Of a DNA stretch of 8,137 nucleotides, positions 1 through 5,718 are shown piece by piece (the first letter of the stretch is position 1; the number at the start of each line of letters is the position of its first letter). Below the pieces are notes generated by a model. That model saw only the letters and a list, made by a program, of their open reading frames with translations, searched no databases and was not told where the DNA came from. A program made the position numbers and the translations under genes. This stretch comes from Thermoleophilia bacterium (GTDB taxonomy: Bacteria > Actinomycetota > Thermoleophilia > Miltoncostaeales > Miltoncostaeaceae). The DNA is taken from NCBI GenBank assembly GCA_017882555.1, contig JADGPH010000146.1, positions 1-8,137 on the forward strand. The letters run 5' to 3'.

Positions 1-171
1 ATGGCGGCACGCCATCGCGCCGAGAGCCGCGGGGCGCATTACCGCAGCGATCGGCCGATCTCGCGCCCCGAATGGGCCCACCGCGTTGCTTGGCTGGGCG
101 GCACGCCGTACCGACTGGTCGCCACGCACCTCGTTCTCCCTCGCGCACAGCTTGCCAAGGCGGCAGCGTGA
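1..171 (+). CDS. nadB: L-aspartate oxidase, C-terminal fragment (5'-truncated by window edge)
   Basis: Reading frame 1 is open from the first base to a TGA at 169-171 and gives 56 residues. The segment ESRGAHYRSD (fragment residues 8-17) matches the conserved C-terminal ESRG-x-H-x-R-x-D signature of the NadB/SdhA/FrdA flavoprotein family. NadB oxidises L-aspartate to iminoaspartate using FAD, the first step of de novo NAD synthesis. The family signature alone would also allow a succinate dehydrogenase flavoprotein, but nadA and nadC directly downstream make NadB the better call. The ATG at base 1 is internal to the gene and is not its start. The stop overlaps the nadA start by 4 bases (GTGA, 168-171). 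The FAD-binding and capping domains lie outside the window, so their integrity cannot be judged. Confidence 0.8.
   Translation: MAARHRAESRGAHYRSDRPISRPEWAHRVAWLGGTPYRLVATHLVLPRAQLAKAAA
157..163 (+). promoter_or_regulatory. Ribosome binding site of nadA
   Basis: AAGGCGG inside the last codons of nadB lies 4 bases before a GTG at 168, with its AAGG core 7 bases away. It supports GTG 168 as the nadA start over the in-frame ATG at 195 or the farther-upstream in-frame ATG at 72, which would lie deep inside nadB. Confidence 0.5.
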
Positions 172-1271
172 GCACGTCCGTCCCGACGTGCGCGATGCCC
201 GACGCGCTCAACTTGATACCCACAGCCGAACTGCGCGAACGCGCATGGACCGCACGTCGCGCGCTCGGTGAGCGGGCCGTGATTCTTGGCCACCACTACC
301 AAAAAGACGAGGTCATGGAGTTCGCCGACATCACGGGCGACTCATTCTTGCTTGCCCAGCGCGGCGCCGCGGCGACCGAGGCCGATCTCGTGGTGTTCTT
401 GGGCGTGTACTTCATGGCCGAATCCGCGAACATCCTGGCTGCCCCCGGGCAGCAGGTCGTCCTGCCCGATCTTGGTGCGGGCTGCTACCTCGCCGAATGT
501 GCCGATATCTTCACGGTGCGCGATGCCTGGGACCAGCTCGTCCGGGCGCTTCCGAACAAGAGGATCATCCCGCTGACCTACATGAATAGCGGTGCCGACC
601 TCAAGGCCTTTGTCGGCGAGCACGGTGGCGCGGTCTGCACCTCGGGGAACGCGGAACGGGCGTTCCGGTGGGCGCGCTCCGAAGGCGATGCGATCTTGTT
701 CTTTCCGGATGAGCACCTTGGGCGCAACACGGGGATACGCATCGGCCTCGATGCCGACGCAGGGGCCGTGTGGAACCCGCGTCGTGCTGAGCTCGGTGGG
801 ATCGATCCCGGCGTGCTGGCTGACACCCGGCTCGTCCTGTGGAAGGGCTTCTGCAACGTTCACGCGACCTTCACGGTCGAACAGGTCGCCCAGGCCCGCC
901 GCGACGACCCCGGCGTGGTGGTCATCGTGCACCCCGAATGCCCCCAGCCGGTCGTCGAGATCGCCGATGAGGACGGATCGACCGAGTACATCATTGGGCG
1001 CTGCGAGGACCTCCCTGCCGGAACGAGCGTCGTGATCGGCACCGATTGGAACCTGGTCAACCGCCTTGCCCAACAGCATCCCGACAAGCACATCCGCTGT
1101 TTGAACGAGCACATCTGCCCCTGTGTGACGATGAATCGGATCACGCTGGCCAAGCTCACCTGGTGCCTGGAGTCGTTAGCCGCCGGAGACGTGGTCAACA
1201 CGGTCACGGTCGACGAGGACATAGCCCACTGGGCGCGTGTGGCCCTCGACCGCATGCTCGCCCTGGCGTGA
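168..1271 (+). CDS. nadA: Quinolinate synthase NadA
   Basis: NadA condenses iminoaspartate with dihydroxyacetone phosphate to make quinolinate in the cytoplasm, using an oxygen-sensitive [4Fe-4S] cluster. The product is 367 residues from GTG 168, close to the long NadA form of Bacillus (about 368). The three expected cluster cysteines are visible: Cys106 in AGCYLAEC, Cys229 in KGFCNVH and Cys319 in CPCVTMN. Other family landmarks are the HHYQKDEV segment near the N-terminus, CTSGNA, FFPDEHLGRNTG, the HPEC substrate-site motif and GSTEYI. The GTG start overlaps the nadB stop and follows a Shine-Dalgarno-like AAGG; ATG 195 is the alternative and would remove nine residues ahead of the conserved core. 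The TGA at 1269-1271 overlaps the nadC start by 4 bases. NadA receives unstable iminoaspartate from NadB, so coupled expression makes sense. Identification is secure; only the start is open. Confidence 0.96.
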   Translation: MSTSVPTCAMPDALNLIPTAELRERAWTARRALGERAVILGHHYQKDEVMEFADITGDSFLLAQRGAAATEADLVVFLGVYFMAESANILAAPGQQVVLPDLGAGCYLAECADIFTVRDAWDQLVRALPNKRIIPLTYMNSGADLKAFVGEHGGAVCTSGNAERAFRWARSEGDAILFFPDEHLGRNTGIRIGLDADAGAVWNPRRAELGGIDPGVLADTRLVLWKGFCNVHATFTVEQVAQARRDDPGVVVIVHPECPQPVVEIADEDGSTEYIIGRCEDLPAGTSVVIGTDWNLVNRLAQQHPDKHIRCLNEHICPCVTMNRITLAKLTWCLESLAAGDVVNTVTVDEDIAHWARVALDRMLALA

Positions 1272-2137
1272 CCAGCGAGCGAACGTCGAGCGCCGCCGGC
1301 GTGACCGGACCGTCGATGGCGGAGGTGGTGCGCACAGCACTGGCCGAGGACCTCGGCGATCGCGGCGACGTCACCTCCGATGCCCTGATCCCGCAGGATT
1401 TGATTGCCCATGCACGCCTCGTCAGCCGCGTCCCAGGGATCTTCGCGGGGCGCGCGGTCGGCCACGAGGTGATTCGCCAGTGCGGCCTCGAAGTTGTTTG
1501 GCGCGTCGACGACGGCGACCGACTCGCCGAGCCGGGAACGATTATCGCCGAACTCACCGGGTCGGCGCGCGCAATGCTCGCCTGCGAGCGCACGCTGCTC
1601 AATCTTGTCGGGCACCTCTCGGGAATCGCGACGATGACGCGGGGATTCGTCTTGGTGTGTGCCGCAAACGGCGGCTGTGCTGTACTGGACACCCGAAAGA
1701 CGACCCCCGGCCTGCGCGCCCTGGAGAAGGCCGCAGTGGTCGCTGGTGGCGGCACGAACCACCGCTTCGGGCTCTACGACCGTGTGCTGGTCAAGGACAA
1801 CCACCTGGCACTCGCCGGTGCCGATCTGGTCGAGGCGGTCCGCCGGGTGCGATCTCACTGGCCGGAACTGCTGGTCGAGGTCGAAGCCGACGATGCGGCC
1901 GGCGTGCGCCTGGCGTTGGACGCCGGCGCCGACTGGATTCTTCTCGACAACATGGGCCCGGAGCAGCTGCGCGCCGCGGTCACCGAGGTCGACGGCAGGG
2001 CGCGGACCGAGGCGTCTGGCCGGATTGACCTCTCGACGGCCGCCGAGGCCTCCGCCTCCGGCGTCGACGCGATCAGCGTCGGACGACTGACTCACTCCGC
2101 CCCGACCCTCGATATCGGGCTCGACGTCGACGCGTAA
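1268..2137 (+). CDS. nadC: Nicotinate-nucleotide pyrophosphorylase (quinolinate phosphoribosyltransferase)
   Basis: NadC joins quinolinate to PRPP, releasing CO2 and pyrophosphate, to give nicotinate mononucleotide. The protein is 289 residues from GTG 1268, a usual length. Active-site landmarks are Arg108 (CERTLLN), Arg143-Lys144 (DTRKTTPG), His165-Arg166 (GGTNHRFGLYD), Lys176 (VLVKDNH), Glu204, Asp227 (LLDNM) and Glu248 (EASG). The N-terminal domain is followed by the open barrel domain ending at SVGRLTHS and LDIGLD. GTG 1268 lies in a GTGA overlap with the nadA stop and has no clear Shine-Dalgarno sequence, so it is probably translated by reinitiation. ATG 1316 (residue 17) is the alternative start and still precedes the conserved core. 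Two positions in the C-terminal phosphate-side loops are arginine (Arg252 and Arg273), where I recall Asn or Gly and Ala being usual. This is the last gene of the nad operon in the window. Confidence 0.96.
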   Translation: MTSERTSSAAGVTGPSMAEVVRTALAEDLGDRGDVTSDALIPQDLIAHARLVSRVPGIFAGRAVGHEVIRQCGLEVVWRVDDGDRLAEPGTIIAELTGSARAMLACERTLLNLVGHLSGIATMTRGFVLVCAANGGCAVLDTRKTTPGLRALEKAAVVAGGGTNHRFGLYDRVLVKDNHLALAGADLVEAVRRVRSHWPELLVEVEADDAAGVRLALDAGADWILLDNMGPEQLRAAVTEVDGRARTEASGRIDLSTAAEASASGVDAISVGRLTHSAPTLDIGLDVDA

Positions 2138-2155
2138 CGGCGCGCTCGGGCGGGA

Positions 2156-2527
2156 TTATTCGGTCAGGTCGGTCCGCAACTGGCTGGCGCCGCGGAGATA
2201 GACGTGCCGCACGGTGACCTCACCCGGCACGTTCGCGTGCACCATCACCCGGATGCAGCGGCCGAGCGCTCCGGGCACGTTGATCTCCGAGGCACACAGC
2301 AGCGGCACTTGGCTCAGACCGATCTGCCGTGCCGCCACCGCGGGGAACTCGGCACACAGATCCGGGGTCGTCGTAAACACCATCGAGATCAAGTCGCCGG
2401 GGTCTAAACCGTTGCGCCCCAGCATCTCGCCCAGGAGCTCTGCCGTCGCCGCGCGGATGGCATCGGGCGTGTCCTCATCGGCGGTGATGGCACCCCGTAT
2501 GGCTCGAACGCTCACGTCCGGCATCAT
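2156..2527 (-). CDS. aroH: Chorismate mutase, AroH type
   Basis: The enzyme rearranges chorismate to prephenate, the entry to phenylalanine and tyrosine. The 123-residue protein aligns along its length with the trimeric Bacillus subtilis AroH fold and carries no regulatory or fused domain. Residues matching the known active site are Arg11 (IRGAI; Arg7 in Bacillus), Phe61 and Arg67 (EFPAVAAR), Cys78, Glu81 (CASEINVPG), Arg93 (CIRV) and Tyr110 (HVYL). Bacillus Lys60 corresponds here to Val64, the one pocket position I see changed. The start ATG at 2527 is part of ATGATGA, overlapping the TGA of the upstream pseudouridine synthase gene; the second ATG one codon later is equally possible. It is the last gene of the trpS-scpA-scpB-rluB-aroH operon and ends 18 bases from the convergent nadC stop. 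The EINVPG and HVYL-x6-R-x-DL signatures make the assignment firm. Confidence 0.93.
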   Translation of the reverse strand: MMPDVSVRAIRGAITADEDTPDAIRAATAELLGEMLGRNGLDPGDLISMVFTTTPDLCAEFPAVAARQIGLSQVPLLCASEINVPGALGRCIRVMVHANVPGEVTVRHVYLRGASQLRTDLTE

Positions 2528-3345
2528 ATGGCCCGCCGCTTATGCGGCGACCGAGGACGACGGATCGGCTCATCGACGGTATCGGTGAACAGCGGCCCAT
2601 CGGGGACATCCACCCCGCCGACCTTGCGCAGCTGGCGCAGCTCATCCGGGGTGATGGCACGCCATTCGCCGGGGCGCAATCCACCGACCTCAATACCCGC
2701 AAACCGGATGCGGCGAAGGCGCGAGACCCGATGGCCCACCGCCAGGCACATGCGCTTGACGATGCGGTTGCGCCCTTCGGTGAGCTCGATTCGTAACCAC
2801 GTGCCGCCGGGGTGCATGCGGTCCATGATCTCGACGCGCGCGGGCAGGGTCATGCCGTCCTCGATCTCGACTCCCCGACGCAGCCGCCGAACGGTCTCGG
2901 CGGAGACCCGACCGTCGACGAGCGCTTCGTAGATCTTCGGAACCTTACCGCGGGGATGCATCAACCGATTCGCGAGATCTCCGTCATTCGTGATCAACAG
3001 GACACCGGTGGTGTCGATGTCAAGGCGTCCGATTGGATAGAGACGAACATCTCTCGGCAATGCGTCGAGCACCGTCGGGCGACCCTCGGGGTCGCGCGCG
3101 GTGGAGACAACCCCGGCCGGCTTGTTGAGCACCAATACCCGCAGCGGCTCCGGCGCCACCATGCGACCGTCCACCCGAATCACGTCTCCCGGCCCCACCG
3201 ACTGTCCGGTGAGGGCGGTAGTGTCGTTGACCGATACCCGGCCTTCGGCAACTAAGACCTCGGCGGCGCGTCGGCTCGCGACCCCCGCCTGAGCGAGCGC
3301 GCGGTGGATACGCGTGCCGGGCTCGGGCCAGCGGTGCTCACTCAT
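2524..3345 (-). CDS. rluB: 23S rRNA pseudouridine synthase, RluB/RsuA family
   Basis: The enzyme isomerises specific uridines in ribosomal RNA to pseudouridine. The 273-residue protein has an N-terminal S4 RNA-binding domain (about residues 11-60, with IHRALAQAGVASRRAAE) and then the RsuA-family catalytic domain. The catalytic motif GRLDIDTTG holds the nucleophilic Asp109, followed by LLITNDGDLANRLMHP. Further landmarks are KIYEALVDG (137-145) and EGRNRIVKRM (190-199). A basic tail (RRPRSPHKRR) extends past the fold. Location next to scpAB matches the widely conserved scpA-scpB-rluB order, so RluB (E. coli U2605 equivalent of 23S rRNA) is more likely than RsuA or RluE/F, although target choice cannot be read from sequence. 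The ATG at 3345 overlaps the scpB stop (ATGA), and the stop overlaps the aroH start in the same way. Confidence 0.93.
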   Translation of the reverse strand: MSEHRWPEPGTRIHRALAQAGVASRRAAEVLVAEGRVSVNDTTALTGQSVGPGDVIRVDGRMVAPEPLRVLVLNKPAGVVSTARDPEGRPTVLDALPRDVRLYPIGRLDIDTTGVLLITNDGDLANRLMHPRGKVPKIYEALVDGRVSAETVRRLRRGVEIEDGMTLPARVEIMDRMHPGGTWLRIELTEGRNRIVKRMCLAVGHRVSRLRRIRFAGIEVGGLRPGEWRAITPDELRQLRKVGGVDVPDGPLFTDTVDEPIRRPRSPHKRRAI

Positions 3346-3923
3346 ACAACCTCGTCGGGGAGATGTCCGGCATCCCGCAAGCGCTGGCGTACCGCCTCGG
3401 CCTCGGCACCGCTGAGTTCAAACTGCGCAATGGACGGCAGATCATGGGGGCCCTTGAGCCCAAAGCGCTCCTGGAAAGCCGGCGTCGTGCGGTAGCGCAT
3501 CGCAACCCCGTCGGACGCCCGACCGGCCTCTTCGATCATGCCACGCTCCAGCAGGGATGCCACCGTTGCCTCGGCCGACACCCCGCGCACGCGGGCGACC
3601 TCAGGCCGCGAGATCGGCTCGAGATACGCAATCACTGCCAAGGTTTCCAGCGCCGCAGGTGACAACCGCTCCTCCGGCGGCCGGGCCCGCAATCGATCAC
3701 AGACCGCCCCGAGATCGGCCTGGGTCCGAAGTACCCAGCCGCCGGCGATTTCGGCGAGTTCCACGCCGCTCGAGGCATCGTGGCGGGCGGCAAGCTCCGC
3801 GAGTGCCCGCTGGACCGGGCCGGGTGCGGCCTCGGTGAGTTCGCACAGCCGCACCAGACTCAACGGCTCTGGGCTTAAGAACACCAGGGCCTCGACCGCG
3901 CGCAGGAGCTGGGTCTCAGTCAC
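3342..3923 (-). CDS. scpB: Segregation and condensation protein ScpB
   Basis: ScpB is the dimeric winged-helix subunit of the SMC-ScpAB condensin, which binds the ScpA kleisin and helps compact and separate newly replicated chromosomes. From GTG 3923 the product is 193 residues, typical for the family. The first winged-helix region opens with LLRAVEALVFLSPEPLS (about residues 6-22). The second contains LSPAALETLAVIAYLEPISR (87-106), followed by RVRGVSAEATVASLLERGMI and the closing RYRTTPAFQERFGL and DLPS signatures. The frame stays open upstream to about 4310, but that extension is antisense-type sequence lying over scpA. GTG 3923, in a GTGA overlap with the scpA stop, matches the family N-terminus. 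The TGA at 3342-3344 overlaps the rluB ATG. Partner genes and order are as expected. Confidence 0.95.
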   Translation of the reverse strand: MTETQLLRAVEALVFLSPEPLSLVRLCELTEAAPGPVQRALAELAARHDASSGVELAEIAGGWVLRTQADLGAVCDRLRARPPEERLSPAALETLAVIAYLEPISRPEVARVRGVSAEATVASLLERGMIEEAGRASDGVAMRYRTTPAFQERFGLKGPHDLPSIAQFELSGAEAEAVRQRLRDAGHLPDEVV

Positions 3924-4660
3924 CCGCTGTTCCCCGCCTGCGTTCGCTGCACGATGATGTCTCCAAACGGGACCGGTTGTTCCAGGTGCGCCTCGCCGCG
4001 GCGTGCAAGCTCGAGACACGCGATCAGGGTCATGCCGTGGGCCAGGCGGTCGGCACCGGTCGTCATCTCCTCGAAACTCACCTGACCCGCACGCCGCAAC
4101 GCACCGCGCAGCTCGGCCACGATCTCTCCGATATTCACGCGACGGCGATTCATATGGCGCAGCGAGGGCGTTTGGGGCGCGACCATCAGTCGCGCCAGGG
4201 CATCGCCCAGCTCGGACGGCTCGTGACGGCCAAAGGTCCGATCCGCCGCCTGGAGGGGCACGCGGCGATAGCGTACGGCGCCGTCGATACCGTCTTGGGT
4301 GCGAAGCCACACGCCGGCACGCTGAAATGGTGCGAAGGCGATCAGCTGTGCCGCCAGCCGCTCACGCACCAGTTCCGCATCGGGATCGGGCGCAAGATCG
4401 TCATCGTCGTCCTCACCGACCAAGCGCCGAGCCTTCAGCTCGGCCAGGCTGCACAGCAACAGCACGAGCTCGCCGGTCGTCGGCGGATCCCAGGACTCCT
4501 CACCGTCGAGGGTGACCTCAACCAGGTCACGCAACGGCAACTCGGCCAGATCGATCTCCTCGCGCAGGACGAGCGTCAACAACAGGTCGAGCGGACCCTC
4601 GAACAGGTCCAGCTCAAGTGGGAGCCGCAGGGGATCCGCGACCCGCACCCGGATGCTCAC
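3920..4660 (-). CDS. scpA: Segregation and condensation protein ScpA (kleisin)
   Basis: ScpA bridges the two heads of the SMC dimer and carries ScpB. The 246-residue protein has the diagnostic N-terminal segment LFEGPLDLLLTLV (about residues 19-31), followed by IDLAELPLRDL and a helix containing LVLLLCSLAELKARRL (66-80). An acidic run of five Asp (84-88) marks the start of the flexible middle. The C-terminal winged-helix domain that contacts the SMC head lies around 170-240 (RRVNIGEIVAELRGAL; VSFEEM; TLIACLELARRGE). The start is GTG 4660 in a GTGA overlap with the trpS stop, giving a typical kleisin length. The stop overlaps scpB by 4 bases. Equal translation of ScpA and ScpB through coupling fits their shared complex. 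The SMC gene itself is not in the window. Confidence 0.95.
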   Translation of the reverse strand: MSIRVRVADPLRLPLELDLFEGPLDLLLTLVLREEIDLAELPLRDLVEVTLDGEESWDPPTTGELVLLLCSLAELKARRLVGEDDDDDLAPDPDAELVRERLAAQLIAFAPFQRAGVWLRTQDGIDGAVRYRRVPLQAADRTFGRHEPSELGDALARLMVAPQTPSLRHMNRRRVNIGEIVAELRGALRRAGQVSFEEMTTGADRLAHGMTLIACLELARRGEAHLEQPVPFGDIIVQRTQAGNSG

Positions 4661-5655
4661 AGCCCCATCGCCGCCTTGGCCTCGGCGAGCACCGGTGCCG
4701 CTATGGCTCTGGCACGGCGAGCACCGTCGGCAAGTATCTCGTCGATCCGATCCGGGTCCTCAAGAAATCCCGCCCGACGCGCACGAATCGGCCGGATCGC
4801 CGTTTTGATCGTCTCGGCAAGCGCGCGCTTGTCTTGGACGCAGCCGAGCTGGGCCGTCGTGCAGCCGATATAGATCGCGTCGAGCTCGGGCTGAGGAGTG
4901 TCAAAGAGTTTGTGGTACGACCACACGTTGCAGACCTCGGGACGACCCGGATCGGTCTTTCGAATGCGCTGCGGATCGGTCACCATCGAGCCGACGAGGC
5001 GATCGATCTCCTCGTCGGTGGCCCCGATCGTGATCGCGTTCCCGTAGCTCTTGCTCATCTTGCGGTTGTCGACGCCCATGATCAGCGGCACCTCCGCAAG
5101 ACGCGCCTTGGGCTCCGGAAACACGGTGCCGTACAGGTTGTTGAAGCGCCGCACGATCTCGCGGGCGAGTTCCAGGTGCGGCAGCTGGTCTTGTCCGACG
5201 GGGACTTCGGTCGCCTTGTAGAGAATGATGTCGGCGGTCTGCAGCAGCGGATAGCCGAGAAACCCAAAGGTGTCGATCGACTCGCCAAGTTCCTGGAGTT
5301 GCCCTTTGTAGCTGGGCACGCGCTCCAGCCACGACAATGGGGTGATCATTCCGAGCATCGTGGCAAGCTCGGCGTGCTCCGAGACATCGGATTGGCGGAA
5401 CATGATGCTCCGCTCGGGATCGATTCCGACGGCGAGCCAGTCGGCCACCATCAGCTGGCCGTTGCGACGGATGCCCTGGACGTCTTCGTAGCCGGTCGTC
5501 AGCGCGTGGAGATCCACCACGCAGTAGATGCATTCGGCTTCTTCTTGCATGCGAACCCAATTGCCGAGAGCGCCGAACAAGTGGCCGATGTGCAGTTCGC
5601 CTGTAGGGCGCATGCCGGAGAACACACGGGCGCGCGCGGGAGGAGTCGTCGACAT
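4657..5655 (-). CDS. trpS: Tryptophanyl-tRNA synthetase
   Basis: This class I synthetase charges tRNA-Trp with tryptophan. The protein is 332 residues from ATG 5655. The Rossmann fold opens with VFSGMRPTGELHIGHLFGAL, holding the HIGH box (22-25), and the KMSKS loop is exact (VDNRKMSKSYGNAI, 199-203). Other landmarks are LGYPLLQTADI, VPVGQDQLPHLELAREI and the C-terminal PIRARR...GARRARAIA helices. The sequence resembles the Thermotoga-type TrpRS that binds a [4Fe-4S] cluster near the anticodon-binding domain through Cys-x22-Cys-x6-Cys-x2-Cys. Here Cys242, Cys265 and Cys272 keep that spacing, but the fourth position is Asp275. The frame is open upstream to 6468, but that part is the complement of the protease gene and shows no synthetase similarity. 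There is no Shine-Dalgarno; a -10-like box sits 7 bases before the ATG. It is the first gene of the five-gene operon, and its stop overlaps scpA. Confidence 0.95.
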   Translation of the reverse strand: MSTTPPARARVFSGMRPTGELHIGHLFGALGNWVRMQEEAECIYCVVDLHALTTGYEDVQGIRRNGQLMVADWLAVGIDPERSIMFRQSDVSEHAELATMLGMITPLSWLERVPSYKGQLQELGESIDTFGFLGYPLLQTADIILYKATEVPVGQDQLPHLELAREIVRRFNNLYGTVFPEPKARLAEVPLIMGVDNRKMSKSYGNAITIGATDEEIDRLVGSMVTDPQRIRKTDPGRPEVCNVWSYHKLFDTPQPELDAIYIGCTTAQLGCVQDKRALAETIKTAIRPIRARRAGFLEDPDRIDEILADGARRARAIAAPVLAEAKAAMGL

Positions 5656-5662
5656 TGCTGCG

Positions 5663-5668
5663 ATCGTA
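5663..5668 (-). promoter_or_regulatory. Probable -10 box of the trpS operon (leaderless)
   Basis: On the minus strand TACGAT (5668 down to 5663) fits the TAnnnT pattern and is separated from the trpS ATG by exactly 7 bases (CGCAGCA). That spacing places the transcription start at or beside the first base of the start codon. No Shine-Dalgarno is present. No convincing -35 hexamer is seen about 17 bases upstream. It would drive trpS-scpA-scpB-rluB-aroH. Confidence 0.45.
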
Positions 5669-5703
5669 CCGACGCGCGCGGCCGACCGCAGCCCGAGCCC
5701 CCC

Positions 5704-5709
5704 TATGAT
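5704..5709 (+). promoter_or_regulatory. Probable -10 box of the CPBP protease gene (leaderless or near-leaderless)
   Basis: TATGAT matches TATAAT at five of six positions and ends 9 bases before ATG 5719. Transcription would begin 0-3 bases before the start codon. No Shine-Dalgarno lies between. A weak -35 candidate, GCCGAC at 5681-5686, sits at 17-base spacing. The box is divergent from the trpS box in the same 63-base gap. Confidence 0.45.
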
Positions 5710-5718
5710 CCCCGGGCG

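Noticed and set aside
342..1112. Minus-strand open frame of about 256 codons opposite nadA
   Set aside because: Antisense shadow of nadA with no recognisable motif.
860..2095. Long open frame on the minus strand (about 411 codons) opposite nadA and nadC
   Set aside because: Its translation resembles no known family and it lies fully opposite two well-conserved genes; GC-rich codon structure keeps antisense frames open.
3924..4310. Possible N-terminal extension of ScpB
   Set aside because: It lies over scpA in another frame and is arginine/proline-rich; GTG 3923 in the GTGA overlap fits ScpB length and alignment.
3977..4873. Plus-strand open frame of about 298 codons opposite scpA and the end of trpS
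   Set aside because: Glutamine- and histidine-rich translation typical of a shadow frame; scpA on the other strand is clear.
4618..5718. Possible long N-terminal extension of the CPBP protease
   Set aside because: The in-frame upstream sequence is the complement of trpS; ATG 5719 with its own -10 box and normal family length is the better start.
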